Below, in pieces: positions 41,647 to 49,740 of a stretch of 64,000 nt of DNA. A program made the translations under genes and the position numbers. Location of the stretch: positions 4,511,501 through 4,575,500 of the forward strand of contig NZ_CP094351.1 in assembly GCF_022807995.1 (NCBI RefSeq), read 5' to 3'. Under the pieces are notes generated by a model. It did not search any database. It was not told the DNA's origin and worked only from the letters and a program-made list of their open reading frames with translations. This DNA comes from Pseudomonas orientalis (GTDB lineage: Bacteria; Pseudomonadota; Gammaproteobacteria; Pseudomonadales; Pseudomonadaceae). Numbering within the stretch: position 1 is the first letter of the stretch; each line of letters opens with the position of its first letter.

Positions 41647-42811
41647 GCTTGGCGTCCTGGGTGGCGGCACGGGTATCTACCGTGGTGATCACCGACATGC
41701 CCGGCAGAATCGGGCCGCCTTCATCGTGCTGATCGATGACGATCTTCACCGGGAAACGCTGCACGATCTTGGTGAAGTTGCCGGTGGCGTTGTCTGACGG
41801 CAGCAGCGCGAACACCGCCCCCGAGCCCGGCGAAAAACTCACCACATGCCCCTTGAGCTTGCGTCCCGAATAGCTGTCGACACTGATATCCACTGGTTGC
41901 CCGGCGCGCATGTCGCGCAGTTGGGTTTCCTTGTAGTTGGCCACCACGTAGGCCTGTTGCAAGGGCACCACCGCCAGCAGCGGCAGGCCCGGCACGACGT
42001 ACTGGCGCGTGCGCACCTTGCGCTGCCCGACCACTCCGTCGATCGGCGCGCGGATCAAGGTGTCTTCGAGCGCATGGGTCGCCAGTTTCAACTGCGCCTC
42101 GGCCTGGTCGCGCCGGGCTATCTGCTGCTGGAGCGAAGCATCAGCCAATTGACGCCGGGTAATGGCGACATTCAGCCGGGTTTCCTGCTGGCGCTGCATC
42201 GCCCGGGCAATTTCAACCGCGGCACTGGCCTGGGCGTAACTGGCGGCTGCGCTTTCCAGACGCTGGGCGCTGGCGGCATGCTCGCGAACCAGACCTTCAT
42301 AGCGACGCTGATCCAGACTGGCGCGGCGCAACTCCGCTCCCACACTGCGCGTGTGCGCTTCAGCCTGGGCAATGCCGGCTTTTTGCTGCGCGATCAGACT
42401 ATCAGTGACTTGCAGATTGGCCTGCTGGGCAGCAATCGAAGCTTGCGTTTCAGCCAACTCCGCACGGGCCTGGGCCAACCGCGCCTGGTAATCACGGTCC
42501 TCGATGCGCACCAGCACATCCCCTGCCTTGACGGGCTGGTCGTCTTCCACCAGTACCTCGGCCACGTAGCCGGATACCCGCGGGCTGATGGGAATCCAGT
42601 CGGCGCGCACGTAGGCATCATCGGTCTGTTCGAGATAACGCCCGATGGTCATCCAGTACACGCCGAACGCCACTGCCGCGATCAGTAACACGGCACCACC
42701 GAGCAGGATCAGGTTGCGTTTGCGGCGTTGCTTGCGGTCGTGCATGAGTTGCTCGACCACATGCTCCTGCTCATCCTGCACAGTGTTTTTTTCATCAACA
42801 GCGATATTCAT
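41639..42811 (-). CDS. HlyD/EmrA-type membrane fusion protein
   Basis: 390 residues from ATG 42811, which overlaps the NodT stop as ATGA. One transmembrane helix (NLILLGGAVLLIAAVAFGVY), then the lipoyl/barrel-sandwich halves (QTDDAYVRADWIPISPRVSG and TLIRAPIDGVVGQRKVRTRQ) separated by a long coiled coil (about 120-240). It links the MFS pump to the outer-membrane channel. The longer frame to 42886 overlaps nodT and is rejected. Confidence 0.9.
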   Translation of the reverse strand: MNIAVDEKNTVQDEQEHVVEQLMHDRKQRRKRNLILLGGAVLLIAAVAFGVYWMTIGRYLEQTDDAYVRADWIPISPRVSGYVAEVLVEDDQPVKAGDVLVRIEDRDYQARLAQARAELAETQASIAAQQANLQVTDSLIAQQKAGIAQAEAHTRSVGAELRRASLDQRRYEGLVREHAASAQRLESAAASYAQASAAVEIARAMQRQQETRLNVAITRRQLADASLQQQIARRDQAEAQLKLATHALEDTLIRAPIDGVVGQRKVRTRQYVVPGLPLLAVVPLQQAYVVANYKETQLRDMRAGQPVDISVDSYSGRKLKGHVVSFSPGSGAVFALLPSDNATGNFTKIVQRFPVKIVIDQHDEGGPILPGMSVITTVDTRAATQDAKHD

Positions 42812-44310
42812 GGCCGGGTACCGAAAGAATTGACGGAAGCGTGGGTGAGCGCAGCGGTCGGGGCTGGAGTGGCAGCGGACTGCCAACCGCCGCCCAGAGC
42901 GCGAAACAAACTGATCTGGCGCTGCAGTAGCTGGCCATCGGCGTCGGCGCGCGTGGCTTGCAGGCGGATCAGCTCACGCTCGCTGTCGAGTACGTCGAGA
43001 AAGTCGATGGAACCAGCGTTGTAATTGAACTGCGCGAGCTTGTAGGCATGCCGACTGCTTTCCAGCGCCTGGCTCAGAGCGGCGTGGCGTTGGCGCTCGC
43101 CGTCGTACAACGCCAGGGCCTGGCGCACGTCCTTGAGGGCGTTGAGCACGCTGGCCTCGAATTGCGCGACCTGCATCTGCTCGAGCGCCCGCGCCTGGTT
43201 GACCCGTGCGCGATTGGCGCGCCAGTTGGGGAACTGCCAGGTAATCAGGGGGCCGATGCCGAACATCACCGCGCTGCTATCGCCCAGCTCATGGGTTTTG
43301 CTGGCCGAGGAGGACACCGATGCACCGAAGGTCACCTTGGGATACAGGTCGGCCTGGACGATATCCACTTGCAACGTGGCCGCCTGCAATGCCCGCTCGG
43401 CCTGGCGAATATCCGGGCGGCGCGCCAGCAATTGCCAGCCGTCCCCCACCGGCAGTGCGGCGGCGAGTTGCGGCACCACTTCGCAGGTCGCTGCGCCTGA
43501 GCCTTGCTCCAGGTCCGCCACGCCGGTCAGCATCGCCAGCTCGTACAACGCGGCCTGGCGACGCGCCTCCAGCATCGGCAGCAAGGCCAGGGTTTCGCCC
43601 TGCAGTGCCTGCATGCGGCTGTATTCAAGATCCGTGACCACGCCTGCCTGACGCTGGCGATCGGTCAGCGCCAGGCTATGCCCGACCACTTCCAGCGAAT
43701 GGCGCTGCACCTTGGCGCGCGCGCCCAGGGCACAGGCATTCACGTAGGCGCGAGTGGTTTGCGCAGCGACCGTGATGCGCAGCAGGTCTTCGGCGTCCTG
43801 GGCCGCCGCCGCCTGCACCTGCGCCCGCTCGATGCTGCGCTGGACCTGGCCCCACACATCCAGTTGGTAAGCCAATTCGAAGCCTGGGTTGAAGGACCAC
43901 TGCGACGGCGCATGACTGTCGGTAGCCTTGGCCAGGGTCTGATCGTCGGCCGTCTTGCCGTAAACGGCGCCCAGTGACGCCTGCGTGGACGGCCAACGCT
44001 CGGCGTCGGCCTGCATGATCCCGGCCAGCATCGATTGCACATGGGCCTGGGCGGCCGCCAGATCGCGGTTATGCGCCAACGCTTGCTGCACCAGCGCATC
44101 GAGCCTGGGATCGTTGTACAACTGCCACCAACGGTCGGGTAACGCCTGGGCCGATACGCCTTGCGGCAGGCGACTCAACGCATCGATGCGCTGTGGGTGT
44201 GGTTGCGCCGGCGTATGGGCGATCCAGGAAGAACACCCCGTCAACCAGACAACCGCCACGCCCAGGAGCGAAAGACGGCAGTGCCGCGCGGAAAAAGAAG
44301 GCGAACCCAT
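42808..44310 (-). CDS. NodT-family outer-membrane efflux lipoprotein
   Basis: 500 residues from ATG 44310 (MGSPSFSARHCRLSLLGVAV). A lipoprotein signal ends at the lipobox LTGCSSW. Two TolC-type repeats follow, with typical PDRWWQLYNDPRLDALVQQA, RPDIRQAERALQAATLQVDI and FNYNAGSIDFLDVLDSEREL segments. The frame is open to 44628, over the AraC gene end, but that part is not coding. It is the first gene of nodT-hlyD-mfs. A direct repeat suited to an AraC activator lies 70-98 bases upstream. Confidence 0.9.
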   Translation of the reverse strand: MGSPSFSARHCRLSLLGVAVVWLTGCSSWIAHTPAQPHPQRIDALSRLPQGVSAQALPDRWWQLYNDPRLDALVQQALAHNRDLAAAQAHVQSMLAGIMQADAERWPSTQASLGAVYGKTADDQTLAKATDSHAPSQWSFNPGFELAYQLDVWGQVQRSIERAQVQAAAAQDAEDLLRITVAAQTTRAYVNACALGARAKVQRHSLEVVGHSLALTDRQRQAGVVTDLEYSRMQALQGETLALLPMLEARRQAALYELAMLTGVADLEQGSGAATCEVVPQLAAALPVGDGWQLLARRPDIRQAERALQAATLQVDIVQADLYPKVTFGASVSSSASKTHELGDSSAVMFGIGPLITWQFPNWRANRARVNQARALEQMQVAQFEASVLNALKDVRQALALYDGERQRHAALSQALESSRHAYKLAQFNYNAGSIDFLDVLDSERELIRLQATRADADGQLLQRQISLFRALGGGWQSAATPAPTAALTHASVNSFGTRP

Positions 44311-44379
44311 CGCAGAAATCCAGAGTGCTAAGTAGAGACGCAGGTTAAGAGAGCCCGCGCTGCGCATCTCCCGAGTTCC

Positions 44380-44408
44380 GGACAACCATCGTTTCGATTG
44401 GGACAACC
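44380..44408. promoter_or_regulatory. Direct repeat GGACAACC x2, candidate AraC operator
   Basis: GGACAACC at 44380-44387 and 44401-44408, 21 bases apart (two helical turns), between the regulator gene and nodT. This spacing is the usual layout of AraC-family sites. Confidence 0.5.
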
Positions 44409-44515
44409 TGCTTGCCACCAATGAGTCCTGGGCGCCCGTCGGCCGCGCAGACGCAAACATGGCCCTGCGCTGCCGCGGGCCATGTCCAGTGGGAGGGGTG
44501 CGAGCGCCGGGGAGG

Positions 44516-45256
44516 CTAGACCAGACGGCAGTTGCTCGGCGTATAACCCATGGTGCGTTTGAACATGGCGGTAAAAGCGCTCGGGCTTTGGTAACCATGT
44601 TCCAGCGCCACTTCCAGAATGGACACACCGCAGGCCAGCCGCTGCATGCTCAGCAGCAGCCGTGTGCGCTTGCGCCACTCGCCGTAGCTCATGCCCAACT
44701 CTTTCTGGAACAGCCGAGCCAGGGTGCGCGAACTCATATTGAGTTGCACCGCCCAGCTCTCCAGTTTCGACTCCTGGGAGGGGTTGTCGATAAAGTCGGC
44801 GCACAGCGACTTGAGGCGCGGTTCGTCCGGGATTGGCACATGGGCCAAGACCCTCTGCGCCCTGTCGAGTTCGGAGAAGATCAGATCGACGATCTGCACA
44901 TGACGCACCACGGCCGGCTCACTGTCAGGCACCTCGGCCGCGGCGATGATCAACTCGCGCAGCAGTGGCGATACGCGGATGACGTGGCACTCCTCGGTCA
45001 AGGCGCGGTGGGCGCCGGGGGTGATCAGCAACGTGCGCATGCGCACCTCGCCGGTCATGCGGATCTGATGCTCCTGCCCCGAAGGAACCCACAACGCGTG
45101 CCCGGAAGGCACCACCCACGTGGTGCCGGCCACCGATACCAGCATCACGCCGTTGATGGCATAGACCAACTGGCCTTCTTCATGTCGATGCGAAGCAACG
45201 ATGTCACCGTGACCATAGTTACCGGTGAGCGCCGCCAATGCGGTATGCGCATTCAT
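44516..45256 (-). CDS. AraC-family regulator (cupin-type sensor domain)
   Basis: 246 residues from ATG 45256, one base after the leuA-paralog TGA (45258-45260), so it is probably coupled to that gene. An N-terminal cupin domain (IVASHRHEEGQLVYAINGVM, WVPSGQEHQIR) precedes two helix-turn-helix motifs (WAVQLNMSSRTLARLFQKEL and ILEVALEHGYQSPSAFTAMF). It resembles NimR-type regulators that control an adjacent MFS exporter. The tandem GGACAACC sites upstream of nodT are natural targets. Confidence 0.85.
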   Translation of the reverse strand: MNAHTALAALTGNYGHGDIVASHRHEEGQLVYAINGVMLVSVAGTTWVVPSGHALWVPSGQEHQIRMTGEVRMRTLLITPGAHRALTEECHVIRVSPLLRELIIAAAEVPDSEPAVVRHVQIVDLIFSELDRAQRVLAHVPIPDEPRLKSLCADFIDNPSQESKLESWAVQLNMSSRTLARLFQKELGMSYGEWRKRTRLLLSMQRLACGVSILEVALEHGYQSPSAFTAMFKRTMGYTPSNCRLV

Positions 45257-45257
45257 C

Positions 45258-46952
45258 TCAGGAAGGCACCGCAGCACTCACCACGCTGAGCAGGCCCAGA
45301 CGCGATGCGCGGTTGACCGCACTCGTCACTGCCTTGAGGGACGCCAGCAGGATACTGCCATCGCGGGCGGCACCAAACAGCAGCTGGTTGTTCACGCGGA
45401 TCTCCACATAGGCGAGCGCTTCGGCTTGGGCGCCGTCACGGGTGGCGTGCTCATGGTAATCCGCGATATCAAAGTGCACGCCGCGCTGAGCGAATGCGTC
45501 GACCAGCGCCGCGAGTGGGCCGTTGCCTTCGCCGCTCAGTTCGATGTCCCTCGCGCCGCCTGTCAACGTACCTTCCAGATAAGTCACGTTGCTTTCGCTG
45601 ACCAACTTGGGCTGCAACAAGGTGTAAGGGTTGCCCTGATCCAGATAGTGCCGGGTAAAGCAGGCCAGGATCATCTCGCCGCTGACTTCCTGGCCGGAAG
45701 CATCGGCTTCCTGTTGGACCAGACTGCTGAATTCCATCTGCAAACGGCGTGGCAGGACGATGCCATGCTGTTCCAGCAGGTACGCCACGCCGCCTTTGCC
45801 CGACTGGCTGTTAACACGAATCACCGCCTCATAGCTGCGCCCCATGTCGGCCGGATCGATCGGCAGGTAGGGCACTTCCCAACGTCCATCGGGATTGGCC
45901 TGGCGCGCCGCAAAACCTTTTTTGATCGCGTCCTGGTGCGACCCCGAGAACGCCGTGAATACCAATTCCCCGGCGTAGGGATGGCGCGGATGCGTGGGCA
46001 GTTGGTTGCAGAACTCAACTTCACGCTGCACATGGATGATGTCGGAGAAATCCAGCTGCGGGTCGATGCCGCTGGTGTAGAGATTCATTGCCAGCGTCAG
46101 GATATCCACATTGCCGGTGCGCTCACCGTTACCGAACAAGGTGCCCTCGACACGCTCGGCGCCGGCCAGGCAAGCCTGCTCGGCCGTCGCCACCCCGGTA
46201 CCGCGATCGTTATGCGGGTGAACACTGATGACCACGCTGTCGCGTCGGCTGAAATGCCGGCAAAACCACTCGATCTGATCGGCGAATACATTGGCCGTGG
46301 AGACTTCCACCGTGGTCGGCAGATTCAGGATCATTTTGTTCGACGGGGTCGGCCCAAAAGCGTCCGTCACCGCCTCGCAAACCTCCAGCGCGAAGTCCAG
46401 TTCGGTAAAGCAGAAGGTTTCGGGAGAATACTGGAACGTCCATTGCGTACCTGGATTGTTGTCCATGTGACGCTTGATCTCACGCGTCGCCTGGGTGGCA
46501 ATGTCGATGCAGCCGGCGCGGTCGACGCCGAACACCACTTCGCGAAACACCGGCGCGGTGGCGTTGTACACGTGCACGATCGCTCGCGGTGCGCCCTTCA
46601 AGGCTTCAAAGGTGCGCTCGATCAAATGACTGCGCGCCTGCGTCATCACCTGGATAGTTACATCGTCGGGAATCGCGCCACTGTCGATCAGTTCACGCAC
46701 GTAATCGAAATCGGTTTGGGATGCGGCGGGAAACCCAACCTCGATCTCCTTGAAACCCACCTTCACCAGCAGCTCGAAGAAGCGGCGCTTGCGCTCGGCA
46801 TTCATGGGTTCGATCAGCGCCTGGTTGCCATCACGCATGTCGACACTGCACCAGGTCGGCGCCGCAGCCTGCACGACACTGGGCCATTGGCGGTCCGGCA
46901 GATCGACGGTGGTGAAATGACGGTATTTGCTGGAAGGGTCCTTGAGCATCAT
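45258..46952 (-). CDS. leuA: 2-isopropylmalate synthase paralog (LeuA-like)
   Basis: 564 residues from ATG 46952 (AAGGAGAAGCCAC upstream). DRE-TIM barrel with DMRDGNQALIEPMNAERKRR, FNG-type VGFPAASQTDFDYVRELI and metal motif SVHPHNDRGTG. Most LeuA proteins have HTHNDRG here. The C-terminal regulatory domain is present (SYEAVIRVNSQSGKGGVAYL then a diverged tail). It condenses acetyl-CoA with 2-oxoisovalerate, the first step to leucine. It differs clearly from the P. aeruginosa housekeeping LeuA I remember, so I take it as a second copy. It heads a unit with the AraC regulator and may supply leucine to the NRPS product. Confidence 0.85.
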   Translation of the reverse strand: MMLKDPSSKYRHFTTVDLPDRQWPSVVQAAAPTWCSVDMRDGNQALIEPMNAERKRRFFELLVKVGFKEIEVGFPAASQTDFDYVRELIDSGAIPDDVTIQVMTQARSHLIERTFEALKGAPRAIVHVYNATAPVFREVVFGVDRAGCIDIATQATREIKRHMDNNPGTQWTFQYSPETFCFTELDFALEVCEAVTDAFGPTPSNKMILNLPTTVEVSTANVFADQIEWFCRHFSRRDSVVISVHPHNDRGTGVATAEQACLAGAERVEGTLFGNGERTGNVDILTLAMNLYTSGIDPQLDFSDIIHVQREVEFCNQLPTHPRHPYAGELVFTAFSGSHQDAIKKGFAARQANPDGRWEVPYLPIDPADMGRSYEAVIRVNSQSGKGGVAYLLEQHGIVLPRRLQMEFSSLVQQEADASGQEVSGEMILACFTRHYLDQGNPYTLLQPKLVSESNVTYLEGTLTGGARDIELSGEGNGPLAALVDAFAQRGVHFDIADYHEHATRDGAQAEALAYVEIRVNNQLLFGAARDGSILLASLKAVTSAVNRASRLGLLSVVSAAVPS

Positions 46953-47096
46953 GTGGCTTCTCCTTTTTAGAACTGATCGTCGGTTACCCGGGCAGCCTTG
47001 CTGACCTCGCTCGACATTGGATCCAATACTAAACAAAGAAAGCTTGGCATGAATTGCGTATCTGAGTCGACAACGTGAAGAAAAATACAAAAACAA

Positions 47097-47120
47097 CCAA
47101 TATCTATAAAAATATTGGTG
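47097..47120. promoter_or_regulatory. Inverted repeat ACCAATAT/ATATTGGT
   Basis: Perfect 8-bp arms (47097-47104, 47113-47120) around 8 AT-rich bases, about 150 bases upstream of the leuA paralog start. Possible operator. Confidence 0.4.
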
Positions 47121-47265
47121 AATTATTTCAACTTGTCTATTTTAATAGCAATAACTTTGAGGGATCGGCACAGAGGCGAGACAAAAGATGGTGTATCGGC
47201 TGACCCGAAGATGAGTCAATCCGGCGCAAAGCGTATTGATTGGGTGACGCGGAATGACAGGCAAA

Positions 47266-47310
47266 AAAAAACCCGGAAATCCTCACTTGCGTGGGCCTTC
47301 CGGATTTTCT
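47266..47310 (-). terminator. Terminator of tRNA-Lys
   Basis: On the minus strand CCGGAA pairs with TTCCGG, followed by a run of nine T. It lies just after the tRNA 3' end. Confidence 0.8.
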
Positions 47311-47323
47311 AAACCGCCAAAAA

Positions 47324-47399
47324 TGGTGGGTCGTGTGGGATTCGAACCTACGACCAATTGGTTAAAAGCCAACTGCTCTACCAACTGAGCTAACGACCC
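47324..47399 (-). tRNA. tRNA-Lys (UUU)
   Basis: 76 bases including encoded CCA. On the minus strand the acceptor GGGTCGT pairs with ACGACCC, the D-arm is AGCTCAGTTGGTAGAGC, the anticodon loop CTTTTAA gives UUU, and the T-arm contains GGTTCGAATCC. It corresponds in position to PA0976.1 of P. aeruginosa, a known integration site of genomic islands. Confidence 0.97.
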
Positions 47400-47414
47400 G
47401 CTGTGTGGTGGCGC

Positions 47415-47444
47415 GTATAATACTGATTTCTAAGGATTATTCAA
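47415..47444 (-). promoter_or_regulatory. tRNA-Lys promoter
   Basis: On the minus strand TTGAAT (47439-47444) and TATTAT/TTATAC (47415-47422) at 16-18 bases, followed by a GC-rich discriminator CGCGCC typical of stable RNA promoters. Confidence 0.65.
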
Positions 47445-47520
47445 CACCTTATTTGAAATAAATCAGAAAAAACCCATTGAAGCTAAAAATGGCGCGGTTT
47501 GAAGGCCTTCCACAGCCATC

Positions 47521-48168
47521 TCAGCGACCTGGTTCGTCATTCCACAGGTATTTGTGCAACTGCAACTGCAGGCGTACCGGCAGGTTATCCGCCACTACCC
47601 AGTCCGCCAGATCGCGGGCGTTGAGGTCGTGATGACTTGGGGAGAACAGCACCTCCCCCGCTCGACGCTCAAGGCCGAACTGGATCAGCTTGGAAGTCGC
47701 CCAGTCATAATCGTCGCGAGAGCAAATGACGAACTTGACCTGATCGTTGGCCGTCAGCAAATCCATGTTCTCGTAGCGATTGCGGTGGGCTTCCTTGGAG
47801 TCGGGGGTTTTTAAATCAACCACTCGGCTCACACGCGGATCGACCGCAGAGATGTCCAAGGCGCCGCTGGTTTCCAGGGAGACCTCGTAACCGGCATCAC
47901 ACAACTGCTTGAGCAAGGGGATGGCATTGGGTTGCGCCAACGGCTCGCCGCCCGTTACACAGACGTAGCGCGGCCGGTAACCGGCAACCTGCTCAAGGAT
48001 GTCGTCGAGGGTGCGTACGGTGCCGCCGCTGAAGGCATAGGCGCTGTCACAGTATTGGCAACGCAAGGGGCAGCCGGTGAGCCGTACGAATACGGTGGGC
48101 AGGCCGGCAGTGCGCGTTTCACCCTGCAACGAGTAAAAAACTTCGGTAATACGTAATGTGTCTTGCAT
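47521..48168 (-). CDS. queE: 7-carboxy-7-deazaguanine synthase
   Basis: 215 residues from ATG 48168 (MQDTLRITEVFYSLQGETRT); a GTG at 48177 is also in frame. The radical SAM cluster ligands are C33, C37 and C40 in LTGCPLRCQYC, followed by the SAM motif VTGGEPLAQ. It contracts the ring of 6-carboxytetrahydropterin in queuosine synthesis. It ends the tol-pal operon direction. In P. aeruginosa queC follows it; here tRNA-Lys comes next, so queC is not at this place. Confidence 0.95.
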   Translation of the reverse strand: MQDTLRITEVFYSLQGETRTAGLPTVFVRLTGCPLRCQYCDSAYAFSGGTVRTLDDILEQVAGYRPRYVCVTGGEPLAQPNAIPLLKQLCDAGYEVSLETSGALDISAVDPRVSRVVDLKTPDSKEAHRNRYENMDLLTANDQVKFVICSRDDYDWATSKLIQFGLERRAGEVLFSPSHHDLNARDLADWVVADNLPVRLQLQLHKYLWNDEPGR

Positions 48169-48282
48169 AGTCGCCACGGGCGTAACAGCTAAACAGGCTG
48201 TCCGCCTCCGTCAGGCACTTCAAGGGATTGCGCCAACGCGTCAACCCCAGGAAGCGTGTTTCATAAAAGGGCGTGGATTCTA

Positions 48283-48314
48283 ACGAAAAAACCCGCGCCA
48301 GGCGCGGGTTTCTT
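48283..48314 (-). terminator. Terminator of the tol-pal-cpoB operon
   Basis: On the minus strand ACCCGCGCC pairs with GGCGCGGGT, followed by TTTTTTCG. It is 19 bases after the cpoB stop. Confidence 0.9.
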
Positions 48315-48332
48315 CTAAACGGACTGCATCAC

Positions 48333-49178
48333 CTACAAGCGTTGCAGATCGCGCTGGGCCAACTGCGCGGCGGAGGTGCCCGGATACTGGGCAACCACCT
48401 GCTGCAGAATGCCTTTGACCTTGTCGGTATGACCCAGGCGGCGCTCTACGTCAGCCAGTTTGTACAGCGAGTCAGGCACCTTGGCATGCTTGGGGTACAG
48501 CTGGCTGACCTTGGCAAACGCCTGGCCCGCCCCCTGCAAATCACCTTTTGCCAGGTTGACCTCACCCAGCCAGTACTGGGCATTGCCCGCGTACTGGCTG
48601 TTCGGGTACTTGCGCAGGAACGCGGTAAAGGCCTGGCTGGCCTTATCGAAGTCCTTGGCCTTGATCAGGTCGAAGGCTGCATCGTAATACAGTTTTTCCT
48701 TGGCCGGATCGCCCGGTTCGCTGCTCGCGGCAGGGGCAGCTGCTGCGGCCCCCGCTGCTGCGCCACCGGCAGCGGCACCACCGATAGCGGCACTGGGCGC
48801 GCCACCGGCAGAAGAATTATCAGGAGTAGCGGCAGGTGCAACACCGGCTCCAATACGTCGATCAAGATCCTGGTAACGCTCCAGCCCTTCTTGCTTGAGC
48901 TGGTTCACTTGATTCTGCAGAACTTCAATGGCGCCTTGTTGCTGGGCCAATTGATCCTGCATGCGTTGCAGCTGGTTGAACAGCTCGCCCTGTGCCGAGG
49001 GCGCGGCCGTAGCCGCGCCCCCAGCATAGGCGCCGTTCGTGCCATAACCTGCTGGCGGATAACTGCTGCCGCTATTGTTATAGCCAGAGTTGCTATCCGT
49101 TACAGGAACCGCAGCCCACACCGCAAGCGGTGCGAGGCTGAGAGCCAATACAGTCAGAGCACGACGGCACGTTCGCAT
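48333..49178 (-). CDS. cpoB: Cell division coordinator CpoB (YbgF)
   Basis: 281 residues. Signal peptide cleaved near VWA-AVPVT (residue 22). A coiled-coil trimerisation segment (LFNQLQRMQDQLAQQQGAIE...) is followed by an Ala/Gly/Pro linker (about 105-160) and TPR repeats (KLYYDAAFDLIKAKDFDKAS, NAQYWLGEVNLAKGDLQGAG, SLYKLADVERRLGHTDKVKG). CpoB links the Tol-Pal constriction machinery to peptidoglycan synthesis in the periplasm. It starts 7 bases after pal. Confidence 0.95.
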   Translation of the reverse strand: MRTCRRALTVLALSLAPLAVWAAVPVTDSNSGYNNSGSSYPPAGYGTNGAYAGGAATAAPSAQGELFNQLQRMQDQLAQQQGAIEVLQNQVNQLKQEGLERYQDLDRRIGAGVAPAATPDNSSAGGAPSAAIGGAAAGGAAAGAAAAAPAASSEPGDPAKEKLYYDAAFDLIKAKDFDKASQAFTAFLRKYPNSQYAGNAQYWLGEVNLAKGDLQGAGQAFAKVSQLYPKHAKVPDSLYKLADVERRLGHTDKVKGILQQVVAQYPGTSAAQLAQRDLQRL

Positions 49179-49184
49179 GACGAA

Positions 49185-49685
49185 TTACTTACGCAGTTCG
49201 ACGCGACGGTTCTGAGCCCACGACTGCTCGTCGTTGCCAGTTGCAACTGGACGCTCTTTACCGTAGGAAACCAGTTCCAGTTGGCCTGGAGCAACACCTT
49301 GCAGTACCAGGTAGCGCTGAACGGCTTTCGCACGACGCTCGCCCAGAGCCATGTTGTACTCACGAGTACCACGGGCGTCAGTGTTGCCTTCCAGAACAAC
49401 GCGAGCGCCGTTAGCTTTCAGGTCCTTGGCGTGAACGTCCAGAGCGCGCATGGCTTCTGGTTTCAGGTCCGAACTGTCGTATTCGAAGTAGAAAGTGGTG
49501 ATAGCGCGCAGAGCAGCTTCTTCGCTCAGGGAGCCGTCGACTGCACCAGTGTTAGCGCCGTAACCAGCGTTTGGATCAACAGCTGCGCCTTCACCGGCAT
49601 TGTCGCCGCCTTTAGAGGAGCAACCAACGGCTACGGACAGAGCCAGAGCCAGAGCAGCAAACTTACCAAACTTCAGCATTTCCAT
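49185..49685 (-). CDS. pal: Peptidoglycan-associated lipoprotein Pal (OprL)
   Basis: 166 residues from ATG 49685 (AGGAGTTTCACG upstream). Lipobox SVAVGCSSKG, lipidated cysteine C22. A Gly/Ala-rich linker is followed by the OmpA-like peptidoglycan-binding domain (FYFEYDSSDLKPEAMRALDV, LEGNTDARGTREYNMALGER, VSYGKERPVATGNDEQSWAQ). It anchors the outer membrane to the wall and binds TolB. OprL of P. aeruginosa is the homologue. Confidence 0.97.
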   Translation of the reverse strand: MEMLKFGKFAALALALSVAVGCSSKGGDNAGEGAAVDPNAGYGANTGAVDGSLSEEAALRAITTFYFEYDSSDLKPEAMRALDVHAKDLKANGARVVLEGNTDARGTREYNMALGERRAKAVQRYLVLQGVAPGQLELVSYGKERPVATGNDEQSWAQNRRVELRK

Positions 49686-49740
49686 CGTGAAACTCCTAAT
49701 GAACCCCAGTGTGTTAAGTACTTCTTTTTGTAGCGCCGCG

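Larger units (their letters stand above)
46953..47323. other. 371-bp AT-rich region upstream of the leuA paralog
   Basis: Holds the leuA promoter region, palindrome ATTGGATCCAAT (47018-47029), an inverted repeat (47097-47120) and the tRNA-Lys terminator (47266-47310). Lower GC than the surroundings. No gene and no visible copy of the tRNA 3' end other than the gene itself. Confidence 0.6.
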
